In this document: positions 27,114-35,547 of the stretch, one piece after another
Numbering within the stretch: the first letter of the stretch is position 1
Layout: the number at the start of each line of letters is the position of its first letter
Assembly: GCA_900766165.1 (NCBI GenBank)
Contig: CAAFUK010000049.1
Location: 1 to 48,847 of the forward strand
DNA: 48,847 nt
Direction of reading: 5' to 3'
Source of the DNA: an uncultured Collinsella sp.
Lineage (GTDB): Bacteria > Actinomycetota > Coriobacteriia > Coriobacteriales > Coriobacteriaceae
Notes under the pieces: model-generated
The model's database searches: none
The model's input: only the letters and a program-made list of their open reading frames with translations
What the model was told of the DNA's origin: nothing
Program-made: the position numbers and the translations under genes

Positions 27114-27809
27114 ATGAACGATATCCAGGGCTATCAGAACGGCCCCATCGAGACCGGTGCAAGCCGTGCCAAGGAGATGTCGCCGCGCGCGTACAACCTC
27201 ACCATGTCTGCCCTGATCTTTTTGGGCTTTTGCGCCATGGGCGCCGGCGCCTACTTTACGAGCACCATGTCGTTTGCGCGCATGATGATGAGCGGCGCAG
27301 CCTTGCCGCTGGTCTTTGGCTCGTTTATTTTGACCATCGTCGGCATGGTCATGATGTCGGCCGCCGCCAGCAAGCAGTCCGTGGGCCTGTCCCTTGTGGG
27401 CTACGTAATCTTTGCGAGCACCTTTGGCCTGACCGCGTCGTTTGGCCTTGCCAACTACGACCTGCCCACCATCAACACTGCCTTTATCGCCACGGCCGCC
27501 ATCACCTTTGTCTTTGGCGCCTTGGGCGTGACGTTCCCCAAGTTTTTCCAGCGTGTGTATGGCATTGGTTTTGGCATCCTGCTTGCCACGATTCTGGTCG
27601 AGATCGTGCTGATGTTCATGGGCGTTTCGCAGTCCATCACCGACCTGATCGTGATCGTGGTGTTCGCCGGCTTTATTGGCTACGACACCTATGTTGCCAC
27701 GACGGTGCCGCCTACGCTGCCCAACGCCGTGCTCATGGCCTCTAACCTGTTCGTGGATATTATCAACGTGTTCCTGCGCATTCTGAACATCCTCGGCCGT
27801 CGCGACTAG
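27114..27809 (+). CDS. Bax inhibitor-1 (BI-1/YccA) family membrane protein
   Basis: BI-1 proteins are seven-helix membrane proteins; bacterial members such as YccA affect FtsH proteolysis or ion leak. The 231-residue protein has seven hydrophobic segments after a 25-residue soluble tail and ends its core with the family's acidic motif GFIGYDTYVATTVPP, then LFVDIINVFLRILNILGRRD. GAAAGGACG precedes ATG 27114, so the first eight residues of the longer ORF are left out. TACAAT at 27054-27059 may be a -10. Confidence 0.88.
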   Translation: MNDIQGYQNGPIETGASRAKEMSPRAYNLTMSALIFLGFCAMGAGAYFTSTMSFARMMMSGAALPLVFGSFILTIVGMVMMSAAASKQSVGLSLVGYVIFASTFGLTASFGLANYDLPTINTAFIATAAITFVFGALGVTFPKFFQRVYGIGFGILLATILVEIVLMFMGVSQSITDLIVIVVFAGFIGYDTYVATTVPPTLPNAVLMASNLFVDIINVFLRILNILGRRD

Positions 27810-27852
27810 TGGCGAATTGCGGCGGTGCTTGCCGTGCGTGCAAATCGATGCG

Positions 27853-27881
27853 AAAGGCGGTCCTTCGGGGCCGTCTTTTTT
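27853..27881 (+). terminator. Rho-independent terminator after the BI-1 gene
   Basis: AAAGGCGGTCC-TTCG-GGGCCGTCTTTTTT forms a stem with G-U pairs, a stable TTCG loop and a T-run. Confidence 0.85.
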
Positions 27882-27947
27882 GTACGCGGCGGGGTATCAT
27901 GGATGGGAAAAGCCGATAGCGGCAGAGACCGAGAAAGGTGACCACTT

Positions 27948-29099
27948 ATGGCAGACGTCGACAACAGGAACCGTAACCGCAGGTCCAACCGAGCGGGTCA
28001 GCCCAATCCCAAGCGCGAGGCCCGTGCCAAGGCCGCCGAGCGTCACGTGGCAACTGTGTCCGAAGCGTGCGCCAAGGATATCGAGCGTTCGCTTGCCGGT
28101 GTTCGCGAGTTTGACGGTATGCCTGCCGGCTTTGTCTCGGCGATGAAGGCCAAGGTTCAGAGTGCTGTGGCCACCGAAGAACAGGTTGCCGAGGACGTCG
28201 AGGGCGCGGAGGCTGCCGAGACCGAGGCGGCACCCGAGAGCGAGGCAGCGCCCGAGACCGAGGCAGCTCCTGAGCCCGTCGAGGAGCCTGCCGAGGAAAT
28301 CGCCGGAGCTGAGTCCGCGCCTGCTGAGGAGCCTGCTGCGTCCCTGCCTGAGGTCACTGTGCTCGATGCCTCCGCCACGCAGGCCATCTTGGACAACGGT
28401 CGTGGCTATGCGCAGTTCTGCGACATGGCCGTGCTCGCCTTTGCCTCGTTCACCAACCCGGGCGGTGGCTATATTCAGGGTTATCTGGGCCAGGAGGCCA
28501 CACTGTGCGCCGATTCGTATCTGTACAACGTTCTCGATAAGCAGCGCAAATGGTACGGCGAGAACCGTCGCCGCAACATCAACTGCGAGCTCTATCGTAA
28601 CCGCGCCCTAGTGGTGCCTGCGGTGCGCTTCGACCGCAACCACGTGCATGCATACGCCGACGTGATCGTGGCCGCCGCGCCCAACGTTAAGCGCGCCCGC
28701 CAGGAGTATCGCGTGAGCGACGATGCTCTGCTGGATGCCCTGCGCGACCGCATTCGCTTTGTGCTTGCCATCTGCGACGAGCTGGGTCGCGAGAAGCTCG
28801 TGCTGGGTGCTTGGGGCTGCGACAACAACGGCTTTGACGCAGAGGCCGTGGCCGAGCTCTTCCGCAAGGAGCTCGCGTCGGGCGACTTTAAGGTCAAGCA
28901 AGTCTTCTTTGCCGTGCCTTCTACGCGCTGGGATGAGGATTTTGCCAAGTTCGAGCACGTGCTGGCAAACTTCCCCGAGCGCAACGAGGAGTCCTATGCT
29001 CAGGTTGCCGCTCGCGCTGCGGCAGCTCGCGCCGCCGAGCAGGCCCAGGCTGCTACCGAGGATGATGAGGACGAGGACGATTGGCGCAAGTACCTGTAA
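27948..29099 (+). CDS. microbial PARG-type (TIGR02452-like) macrodomain protein with altered signature
   Basis: Microbial PARG proteins (TIGR02452/DUF2263) are macrodomain hydrolases that remove ADP-ribose; their signature is GGG-x6-8-QEE, the second Glu being catalytic. This 383-residue protein has ASFTNPGGGYIQGYLGQEA: GGG at 172-174, seven residues, Q182 and E183, but Ala at 184 where the catalytic Glu is expected. The macrodomain runs from about 145 to 350 and includes VIVAAAPNVKR and VLGAWGCDNNGFD. Before it come a basic start and an Ala/Glu/Pro-repeat linker (about 70-135); an acidic tail ends it. It may bind rather than cleave ADP-ribose. Confidence 0.85.
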   Translation: MADVDNRNRNRRSNRAGQPNPKREARAKAAERHVATVSEACAKDIERSLAGVREFDGMPAGFVSAMKAKVQSAVATEEQVAEDVEGAEAAETEAAPESEAAPETEAAPEPVEEPAEEIAGAESAPAEEPAASLPEVTVLDASATQAILDNGRGYAQFCDMAVLAFASFTNPGGGYIQGYLGQEATLCADSYLYNVLDKQRKWYGENRRRNINCELYRNRALVVPAVRFDRNHVHAYADVIVAAAPNVKRARQEYRVSDDALLDALRDRIRFVLAICDELGREKLVLGAWGCDNNGFDAEAVAELFRKELASGDFKVKQVFFAVPSTRWDEDFAKFEHVLANFPERNEESYAQVAARAAAARAAEQAQAATEDDEDEDDWRKYL

Positions 29100-29124
29100 C
29101 CGGTACGTGTTGACAGATAGGTCG

Positions 29125-29158
29125 AGCCGGCGGGAGAGGCTGCTCCCGCCGGCTTTTT
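29125..29158 (+). terminator. Rho-independent terminator after the PARG-type gene
   Basis: A perfect 12-bp stem AGCCGGCGGGAG(29125-29136)/CTCCCGCCGGCT(29143-29154) is followed by TTTTA. Confidence 0.95.
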
Positions 29159-29178
29159 ACTAAAAGGAAGGGCTTACG

Positions 29179-29838
29179 ATGAAAAACGTTCTATGCTTTG
29201 GCGACAGCAACACCTATGGTTACGATCCGGCGGGCATGCGCGACGGCACCGCGGTGCGCTATGCGCGGGATGTGCGCTGGTGTGGCGTGGCCCAACGTGA
29301 CTTAGGCGAGGGCTGGCATGTAATTGAAGAAGGCCTCAACGGCCGCACGACGGTACGCGACGACATGTGCCATCTGGACACCAATCTTAACGGCATTCGC
29401 GCGCTTCCGATGATGCTCGAGGCCCATAAGCCGCTGGACGCCATTGTGATCATGCTGGGCACCAACGACTGCAAGACGGTCTTTAACGTGACGGCTGCCG
29501 ATATCGCTCGTGGCGCCATGGCGCTGATTCGCGCCGTCCGCGCGTTTCCGTGGACCGACGCTGCGCCTTGTCCGCGCATTCTGCTGATGGCGCCTATCAA
29601 GATTAAGCCGCAGATCGCCGACGTATATATGACCGATTTTGACGAGCATTCCGTAGAAGCCTCGGAACATTTTGGTGAGTACTACGCGCATGTGGCTGAG
29701 CAGTTTGGCTGCGACTTTTTGAATGCCGCCGACTTTGCCGAGCCGGGCGATATCGACTATCTGCATATGATGCCCGAAAGCCATGAGAGCCTGGGTCACG
29801 CCGTGGCAGCCAAGCTCCAAGAGATGCTCGGAGAGTAG
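29179..29838 (+). CDS. SGNH/GDSL-family hydrolase
   Basis: SGNH hydrolases are serine esterases acting on acyl or acetyl esters. The 219-residue protein shows all blocks: FGDSN at 7-11 with nucleophile S10, the Gly block GLNGRTTVRDD, MLGTNDCK with N96, and D193-x-x-H196 in DYLHMMPE. There is no signal peptide, so it is probably cytoplasmic; the substrate is unknown. AAGGAAGG precedes ATG 29179. Confidence 0.9.
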   Translation: MKNVLCFGDSNTYGYDPAGMRDGTAVRYARDVRWCGVAQRDLGEGWHVIEEGLNGRTTVRDDMCHLDTNLNGIRALPMMLEAHKPLDAIVIMLGTNDCKTVFNVTAADIARGAMALIRAVRAFPWTDAAPCPRILLMAPIKIKPQIADVYMTDFDEHSVEASEHFGEYYAHVAEQFGCDFLNAADFAEPGDIDYLHMMPESHESLGHAVAAKLQEMLGE

Positions 29839-29844
29839 CGCGAC

Positions 29845-29889
29845 CCCAAGCCACCGCAAAGGGGGCGGGCGCCTTTGCGGTGGCTTGGG
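29845..29889. terminator. 18-bp perfect hairpin between convergent genes
   Basis: CCCAAGCCACCGCAAAGG(29845-29862) pairs perfectly with 29872-29889 around a GGGCGGGCG loop. It lies between the SGNH stop and the thiD stop and probably ends both transcripts. There is no T-run. Confidence 0.7.
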
Positions 29890-29898
29890 CTGCGAATC

Positions 29899-30729
29899 TT
29901 AATACTGCCACATGTGGTTGACGGGGCCGGAACCTTTGCCCATGTCAAAGCCGGCGGCGAGAGCGCCGGTTAGGTAGGCCTTGCCCGCGTTGACGGCATC
30001 GGCAAGATCCATGCCCTGGGCCAGCGCGCAGGCGATGGCGGACGAGAGCGTGCAGCCGGTGCCGTGCGTGTTGTCGGTCTCGATGCGCTTGTGGCGGAAC
30101 CACGTGGTGAGTGGATCTCCCAGATGGTTGCCCTCGTCATCGAGTGGCGCGGGTTCGGCCAGTACATCGTTGGCCTCGTTGACAAGATGCCCACCCTTAA
30201 CGAGGGATGCGCAACCAAAGCGGCGGGTGAGGAGCATGGCAGCATTTTGCTGCGTGCGCTCGGAGTCGACCTCGTAGTCGAGCAGGGCCATGGCCTCGGG
30301 AATATTGGGCGTGATAACCGTCGCTAGCGGGAACAGGCGGCGGGTGAGCGCCTCGGCGGCATCTTCGGCAATCAGCCGTGCGCCCGAGGTGGCTACCATG
30401 ACGGGGTCGACGACCACGTTTGTCGCGTTCCAAGCGCTCAGGCGGTCGGCGATAACATCGATAATCTCGGCAGAGGAAACCATGCCAATCTTGACGGCGT
30501 TGGGGCGGATATCGTCAAAAACGGCATCGATCTGCGCCGCGACAATATCCGGGGAGATGTTCTGTACGGCGGTGACGCCCAGGGTGTTCTGTGCGGTGAT
30601 AGCGGTGATAGCCGTCTCGGCATACAGGCGGTGCGCCGTGATGGTCTTGATGTCGGCCTGAATGCCGGCGCCACCGCTGGAATCGGATCCTGCGATGGAT
30701 AGAACGGCAGGTACCTTACTGCGATCCAT
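29899..30729 (-). CDS. thiD: hydroxymethylpyrimidine/phosphomethylpyrimidine kinase ThiD
   Basis: ThiD phosphorylates HMP twice to HMP-PP, the pyrimidine half of thiamine. The 276-residue ribokinase-fold protein has VLSIAGSDSSGGAGIQADIKT at the N-terminus, VVDPVMVATSG, TPNIPEA and the anion-hole motif NTHGTGCTLSSAIA with the catalytic Asp replaced in position by the family's GTGC loop. It follows thiC on the same strand, the logical next step, but with a 182-base gap containing its own promoter-like sequence. Confidence 0.95.
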   Translation of the reverse strand: MDRSKVPAVLSIAGSDSSGGAGIQADIKTITAHRLYAETAITAITAQNTLGVTAVQNISPDIVAAQIDAVFDDIRPNAVKIGMVSSAEIIDVIADRLSAWNATNVVVDPVMVATSGARLIAEDAAEALTRRLFPLATVITPNIPEAMALLDYEVDSERTQQNAAMLLTRRFGCASLVKGGHLVNEANDVLAEPAPLDDEGNHLGDPLTTWFRHKRIETDNTHGTGCTLSSAIACALAQGMDLADAVNAGKAYLTGALAAGFDMGKGSGPVNHMWQY

Positions 30730-30775
30730 GTTCGCTCCCTTGTTCGGTCGGAATCAAATGGGTCTTTAAGCCAGC

Positions 30776-30816
30776 ATTATAAAGATGCCCGGGCCGACTC
30801 TATGCCGAACCCGGGC
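30776..30816 (-). promoter_or_regulatory. thiC-thiD gap: thiD -10 and thiC 3' hairpin
   Basis: On the minus strand a perfect TATAAT (plus 30776-30781) lies about 50 bases before the thiD ATG, without a good -35. Just upstream is an inverted repeat GCCCGGG (plus 30787-30793/30810-30816), followed by ATCTTTATAAT, that could end thiC transcription. The rest of the 182-base gap shows nothing else. Confidence 0.4.
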
Positions 30817-30911
30817 GGGCGATGCAATCTCTACGCAAGTGTATGTAAATGTTCACAAGTCAACAATTGACAGGCACCAGCTCGCCGCCAGAAGCGGCCG
30901 CGGCGACAGGG

Positions 30912-32246
30912 TTAGTCCTCCATGCCGAGGTCGATCGTGGTGCCCTCGAAGATCTTGTTGACGGTGCGGACGGCGCACATCTTGCCACACATGGTGCAAG
31001 TGCCCTCGGTGGCGGCGGGGGACTCCTCGTAGCGCTTCTTGCCCGTAACCGGGTCGAGCGCGCACTTCCACATGGCGTCCCAGTCGAGCTTGCGGCGTGC
31101 CTGGCCCATCTTGTCGTCCATGTCGCGGGCGTGGGGCACCTTTTTGGCGATGTCGGCGGCGTGTGCGGCAATCTTGGTGGCCATGAGGCCGTCGAGCACG
31201 TCCTGGGCGTTGGGCAGGCACAAGTGCTCGGCCGGCGTCACGTAGCACAGGAAGTCGGCGCCGGAGCTGGCGGAGATAGCGCCGCCGATGGCAGCGGTGA
31301 TGTGGTCGTAGCCCACGCCGATATCGGTCACCAGCGGCCCGAGCACATAGAACGGGGCGTTGTGGCACAGGCGCTTCTGCAGTTTCATGTTGGCGGCGAT
31401 CTCGTCGAGCGCCATGTGGCCCGGACCCTCGACCATAACCTGGACGCCGGCGGCCCATGCGCGCTTGCACAGCTTGCCCAGCTCGATCATCTCGGCGGTC
31501 TCGGTGGCGTCGTTGGAGTCGTAGAGGCAGCCCGGGCGACAGGAGTCGCCGAGCGAAATCGTCACGTCGTACTCGTGGCAGATTTCGAGCAGCTCGTCGT
31601 AGAACTCATAGAACGGGTTCTCGTTACCGGTGACCTCCATCCAGCCAAACAGCAGCGAGCCGCCGCGGCTCACGATGTTCATGAGGCGGCCGGTCTCCTT
31701 AAAGGTCTTTGTGACCGACTTGTTGATGCCGCAGTGGATGGTCATAAAGTCCACGCCGTCCTCGGCGTGCGCGCGCACGACCTCGAACAGGTCGTCCTTG
31801 GTAAGCTTGACCAGCGGCTTTTCCATGTAGCCGATGGCGTCGTACATGGGGACGGTACCTACCATGAGCGGCGTCTCGTCGATGAGCTGCTGGCGGAACT
31901 GGCGCGTCTTGCCCGAGTTGGAGAGGTCCATGATGGCGTCGGCGCCAAAGTCCTCGGCGATCTTGACCTTCTTCCATTCCTCGGCGGCATCGGCCTTGTC
32001 GCCCGAGATGCCCAAGTTCACGTTGACCTTGGTGGACAGGCCCTCACCGACGCCAAAGGCGCGCATGCCTTTTTTGATGTGCACGATGTTGGCAGGAATG
32101 GCGATGCGGCCGTCGGCCACGCGCTCGCGGATGTACTCGGGGTCGCGATGCTCGCGCTCGGCGACCTCCTTCATCTGCGGTGTGATCTGCCCGGCGCGGG
32201 CGAAGTCGATTTGCGTGACGAGCTTGGGCTCGGTCTGTGTGCTCAT
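30912..32246 (-). CDS. thiC: phosphomethylpyrimidine synthase ThiC
   Basis: ThiC is a radical-SAM enzyme that rearranges aminoimidazole ribotide into HMP phosphate. The 444-residue protein is the short form of the family, with NVNLGISGD, DAIMDLSNSG, MTIHCGINK, SLGDSCRPGC and EGPGHMALDEI. The C-terminal cluster motif is CTMCGKMC, spacing CX2CX3C, one residue tighter than the E. coli CX2CX4C; I believe short anaerobe forms share this but cannot check. The ATG at 32246 follows GGGAG. A TPP riboswitch precedes it. Confidence 0.96.
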   Translation of the reverse strand: MSTQTEPKLVTQIDFARAGQITPQMKEVAEREHRDPEYIRERVADGRIAIPANIVHIKKGMRAFGVGEGLSTKVNVNLGISGDKADAAEEWKKVKIAEDFGADAIMDLSNSGKTRQFRQQLIDETPLMVGTVPMYDAIGYMEKPLVKLTKDDLFEVVRAHAEDGVDFMTIHCGINKSVTKTFKETGRLMNIVSRGGSLLFGWMEVTGNENPFYEFYDELLEICHEYDVTISLGDSCRPGCLYDSNDATETAEMIELGKLCKRAWAAGVQVMVEGPGHMALDEIAANMKLQKRLCHNAPFYVLGPLVTDIGVGYDHITAAIGGAISASSGADFLCYVTPAEHLCLPNAQDVLDGLMATKIAAHAADIAKKVPHARDMDDKMGQARRKLDWDAMWKCALDPVTGKKRYEESPAATEGTCTMCGKMCAVRTVNKIFEGTTIDLGMED

Positions 32247-32254
32247 TGGCACGG

Positions 32255-32345
32255 CTCCCTTCGTTGGCATTACCCATATCAGGTTTGCGGGTCAGGGCGG
32301 GCGCGCCCAATCTCAGCCTGCCGTCTTGTCCTGCAAGCCCCCCGT
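32255..32345 (-). promoter_or_regulatory. TPP riboswitch (THI element) controlling thiC
   Basis: Read on the minus strand, the conserved parts appear in order: GGGGGGCTTG, GGCTGAGA, a variable stem, ACCCG, AACCTGAT, GGGTAATGCCA and CGAAGGGAG. The last element contains the thiC ribosome site GGGAG, 8 bases before the ATG, so thiamine pyrophosphate binding should hide the ribosome site directly. TATACT (plus 32362-32367) just upstream is a fitting -10. Confidence 0.96.
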
Positions 32346-32417
32346 TTATGTAATGGGCTCAAGTATAGCTCGAATGGGTACGATTGGCCTAACGAGCGTG
32401 CCTGTGAGGAGGCGAAC

Positions 32418-32939
32418 ATGGAAGACAAGCATCTATATCGAGAGACGCAATGGGATGTATCGGCCGAGGAAAGCCGTGCGCACCATGGCCTTGTCGCGAT
32501 CGGTTTTGCGGTGCTTGCCGTGCTGGTGATTGCCTTTTGTATCTGGACGTTTGGTGGTCGCGGCGGCGCTGCATGGGAGTTCGAGGCTGATGATAGCCTA
32601 CCGATTATGACGGTGAGGAGTACTGGCGGTAATGCCAATACGCTCGCCGTTCCGGGCGATTATTGGTACCCGTGCGATGAGTTTGTGCAGTTGCAGCTGA
32701 GTGGTGGGTCTATTCCTGGTGAGGAAATCGAACGCGTGACGTATGATGCGACGTTCAAAACGTTGACGGTGAAGCTCAAAGATCAAGGGGATGTGCCCAC
32801 GACGATGGATATCGCGCTGACGGAATGGCGCCTGGAGCCCCCGTCGGGTGTTGCGGTGTCCGAGGTCGAGCACGTCAAGATTGTCTATCAGGACGGTTCG
32901 ACAAACGGGATTGCAAAGGCCGACGGTCTAGCAGAATAG
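32418..32939 (+). CDS. uncharacterised membrane-anchored protein
   Basis: I do not recognise this 173-residue protein. It has a 24-residue charged N-terminus, one membrane segment (about 25-43, LVAIGFAVLAVLVIAFCIW), a Gly-rich junction, and an outside domain that looks beta-rich (TLTVKLKDQGDV and similar). One Cys lies in the outer domain. GAGGAGG (32406-32412) fixes the ATG. It diverges from thiC. A much longer open frame upstream is the antisense of thiC and is not coding. Confidence 0.8.
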   Translation: MEDKHLYRETQWDVSAEESRAHHGLVAIGFAVLAVLVIAFCIWTFGGRGGAAWEFEADDSLPIMTVRSTGGNANTLAVPGDYWYPCDEFVQLQLSGGSIPGEEIERVTYDATFKTLTVKLKDQGDVPTTMDIALTEWRLEPPSGVAVSEVEHVKIVYQDGSTNGIAKADGLAE

Positions 32940-32969
32940 GTGTCGAGCCTAGCAGCCAATTCATAAAAG

Positions 32970-33030
32970 TTGCGGTGGAATAGTTCCTGATTGTGCGAAA
33001 AAGGCTCAAATAGGAATTATTCCACCGCAA
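32970..33030. repeat. palindromic repeat, copy 1, 3' of yaaA
   Basis: A 19-base inverted repeat with one mismatch: TTGCGGTGGAATAGTTCCT (32970-32988) and 33012-33030, with a 23-base loop. The arm with its flank, AAAAGTTGCGGTGGAATA, matches copy 2 at 33901 in 17 of 18 bases. It lies between the convergent 32418 gene and yaaA. Confidence 0.85.
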
Positions 33031-33073
33031 GTTATATAGAGAAGGCTGAGCGGGTCAGTGTTGGGTGCCGGCT

Positions 33074-33883
33074 CTAGAGCATCTGTTCGTTGATGAACAT
33101 GAGGGTGCCTAGGTATGAGAGCTCGGGGACGTGGCGATAGCCGATGTTGAATGCGGTAAGTTCGCTTGCATCCTCGAGCTTGTTTTCTGCCATCCACCGC
33201 ACCATGGAGCCGCGCGCCTTTTTGCTGGCGGTCGACCGTTGGATGGGCTTCCCGTTGCGGATACCCTCGCCAAAGAGGCACGTGACGGCTGTGGCGTCGC
33301 CCGCGAGGTGGGGCAGAACGGCTTTGGCATACTCTACGCTGGCGAGGTTGACGATCGTGGTGTTTGAACCTGCCGGGGCGATAGCCCGCGCGAGCTTATC
33401 GCTCCAAAATGCGTAGAGGTCTCGGGCACCGTCGACGACAAGCTTCGCGCCCATCTCCAGCCGATACGGTTCGACGGCATGAAAGGGACGAACGCACCCG
33501 TAGAGGCCGGAGAGGATCCACAGATGGTCTTGCAGCCATGCGAGCTGCGCGGAATCCATCACCTCGGGTGCCATGCTCTGGTATTGAATGCCGTGATAGG
33601 ACATGGCGGCAGGGGAGAGGTGACGGGCGAGTGCGGGATTGTCGAGATCGCCGCTTTTCAGGATGGGCCCGAACTCATGCAGGGTGTTGAGGCAAGGTCC
33701 CAGCAGTTTGTCACTCACGTTCCACAGCGCCTGCAGGCCGCCGCTGCCTTCATTCCGCTCGATATCTAGCAGTGCGCGGTGGAGGCGAGCCATCTCGCGC
33801 ACAAAGGGTGGGATGCCCAGGACTTCAAAAGCATCTTGGGCCGCGCGCATCTGCTTGGCGGGCGAAATGATGACCTGCAGCAT
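33074..33883 (-). CDS. yaaA: YaaA family peroxide-stress protein (UPF0246)
   Basis: YaaA limits free iron and DNA damage during peroxide stress in E. coli and binds DNA. The 269-residue protein starts MLQVIISPAKQM, the family hallmark, and has FNGDVY-like positions replaced by LYGCVRPFHAVEPYRLEMG and the C-terminal KKARGSMVRWMAENKL. AGGAGAG fixes the start at 33883. It is bracketed by two related palindromic repeats, one in its leader and one past its stop. Confidence 0.92.
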   Translation of the reverse strand: MLQVIISPAKQMRAAQDAFEVLGIPPFVREMARLHRALLDIERNEGSGGLQALWNVSDKLLGPCLNTLHEFGPILKSGDLDNPALARHLSPAAMSYHGIQYQSMAPEVMDSAQLAWLQDHLWILSGLYGCVRPFHAVEPYRLEMGAKLVVDGARDLYAFWSDKLARAIAPAGSNTTIVNLASVEYAKAVLPHLAGDATAVTCLFGEGIRNGKPIQRSTASKKARGSMVRWMAENKLEDASELTAFNIGYRHVPELSYLGTLMFINEQML

Positions 33884-33903
33884 GGGCTCTCCTCTGCCAA
33901 AAA

Positions 33904-33970
33904 AGTTGCGATGGAATACGGTCTGTTTTGGCTGTTTATGGGCCAGTTTAGTCCGTATTTCACCGCAACT
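33904..33970. repeat. palindromic repeat, copy 2, in the yaaA leader
   Basis: An 18-base inverted repeat with two mismatches: AGTTGCGATGGAATACGG (33904-33921) and 33953-33970, around a 31-base loop. It shares the outer arm with copy 1 but differs in the loop. It ends 20 bases upstream of the yaaA ATG and 13 bases after the M18 aminopeptidase stop, so it sits between two minus-strand genes. Confidence 0.85.
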
Positions 33971-33983
33971 GATGAAGGGTTGG

Positions 33984-35381
33984 TTAGGCTCGCTCGATGA
34001 AGGCCTTGTAACCGCGATATGCCTCGTAGATGTCGGCCTTGTTGGCGACCTCCCACAGGGCGTGCATGGACAGGACGGCAACGCCGGAGTCGATGACGTT
34101 CATGCCATACTTGGCCATGATGTAGGCAATGGTGCCGCCACCGCCCGCGTTGACGCGACCGAGCTCACAGGTCTGGAAGTCCACGCCGGCCTCGTCCATG
34201 ATGTCGCGGACGAGGGCCACGTACTCGGCATCGGCGTCGTTGGAACCGCCCTTGCCGCGGCTGCCCGTGTACTTGTTAAAGCACAGGCCACGACCCATAA
34301 AGGCGGCGTTCTTCGTCTCGAACTTGCCGGCATAGCCCGGGTCGAAACCGGCGGACACGTCGGAGGAGAGCATGCGGCTGCGGGCGAGCGCGCGGCGCAG
34401 GGCCAGCGGGCTATCCTCGCCGGCGAGCGTCATGATCTCGGCGACGGTGTTCTCGAAGAAGCGACTCGTCATGCCGGTGGCACCCACGGAACCGATCTCC
34501 TCCTTGTCGACGATGAGCGTGATGCTCGTGCGCTCCACGTTGGTGACGTTGATCTGGGCGAGCATGGAGGGGTAGGCACAGACGCGGTCGTCATGGCCAT
34601 AGCCCAGAATCATGGAGCGGTCGAGGCCCATGTCGCGGGCGGGGCCGGCGGGCACGACCTCGATCTCGGCGGAGAGGAAGTCCTCCTCCTCGACGTCGTA
34701 CTGCTCCTTGAGGATATCCAGGAACATCTGCTTGACGGGCTCCTTGGGGGCGTCCTTGTCGTCCTCGTCAAACTTGACGGGACGGCCGCCCACGATCACG
34801 TCGAGGATCTCGGCGTCGACGGCGTCCTTGGCGGGCTTGGACATCTGCTCGCTCGAGAGATGGATCAGCAGGTCGGAGATGGTAAAGACCGGATCGTCCG
34901 CCTTGTCGCCGATATTGATGTCGACGGTGGTACCGTCCTTTTTGCAGATGACGCCCACGAGTGCGAGCGGGGAGGCTACCCAGTGGTAGCTCTTGACGCC
35001 GCCGTAGTAGTGCGTGTCGAGATAAGCCATGTCGCCGGCCTCGAAGGCGGGGTTCTGCTTAAGGTCCAGGCGCGGCGAGTCCACGTGCGCGCCCAGGATG
35101 TTAAAGCCCTGCTCGAGCGGGGCGGTGCCCAGATTGACGAGCATAAGGTCCTTGCCGTGGTTAGCGGCATACACCTTGTCGCCTGCCTTAAGCTCGCGGC
35201 CTGCGGCGATTACGGTCTCCAGGTCGACGTATCCCGCCTCCTCGGCCATCTTGATGCCGGCCTTGACGCACAGGCGCTCGGTCTTGTTCTCACTCAAAAA
35301 CTGCTTATAGCCGCGGCAAAGCTCCTCGAGCTCCTCGATTTGCTGTGGCGTGTACTTTTTCCATGCGCAGGGACGCTCCAT
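33984..35381 (-). CDS. M18 family aminopeptidase
   Basis: M18 aminopeptidases are two-metal enzymes that remove N-terminal, often acidic, residues in the cytoplasm. The 465-residue protein has metal ligands in GAHVDSPRLD (H99, D101), the general base and ligand pair DKEEIGS (E294, E295), and the late His in VAVLSMHALWEVANKAD. It starts MERPCAWKKYT with AAAGGAG upstream; longer in-frame ORF to 35969 is antisense to polA and rejected. The 13-base gap and repeat before yaaA suggest they may share a transcript. Confidence 0.93.
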   Translation of the reverse strand: MERPCAWKKYTPQQIEELEELCRGYKQFLSENKTERLCVKAGIKMAEEAGYVDLETVIAAGRELKAGDKVYAANHGKDLMLVNLGTAPLEQGFNILGAHVDSPRLDLKQNPAFEAGDMAYLDTHYYGGVKSYHWVASPLALVGVICKKDGTTVDINIGDKADDPVFTISDLLIHLSSEQMSKPAKDAVDAEILDVIVGGRPVKFDEDDKDAPKEPVKQMFLDILKEQYDVEEEDFLSAEIEVVPAGPARDMGLDRSMILGYGHDDRVCAYPSMLAQINVTNVERTSITLIVDKEEIGSVGATGMTSRFFENTVAEIMTLAGEDSPLALRRALARSRMLSSDVSAGFDPGYAGKFETKNAAFMGRGLCFNKYTGSRGKGGSNDADAEYVALVRDIMDEAGVDFQTCELGRVNAGGGGTIAYIMAKYGMNVIDSGVAVLSMHALWEVANKADIYEAYRGYKAFIERA

Positions 35382-35547
35382 GACGCAGGCTCCTTTCGGA
35401 TCGATCGTGCTGGTTGATGTACCGTGAGCCATCGTATCACGCGCGGGCTCACGGTGGCGGGGGAGCTTGATGTGAGGTGGCCGCGGGGCGGGGAGCGTGT
35501 AAACTGGAGTGAGCAAACCGTGCCCAGCCCAAAGCGAGGTATTCAAT

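Noticed and set aside
29845..29889. The 18-bp perfect hairpin as a third novel element
   Set aside because: It lies exactly between two convergent stops and has a short loop and a single stem, so a bidirectional terminator explains it better than an element.
30849..32417. A very long plus-strand open frame (about 520 codons) running into the 32418 gene
   Set aside because: It is antisense to thiC along its full length. The GC-rich third positions of thiC keep it open; the real gene begins at ATG 32418 with GAGGAGG.
33639..35417. A 592-codon plus-strand open frame
   Set aside because: It is antisense to yaaA and the M18 aminopeptidase, both of which have clear family motifs.
35509..35547. 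A GTG start that would lengthen polA by 13 residues
   Set aside because: ATG 35548 has AGCGAGG at proper distance and matches the usual Pol I N-terminus (RRTFAVIDGNSLMHRAFHA).
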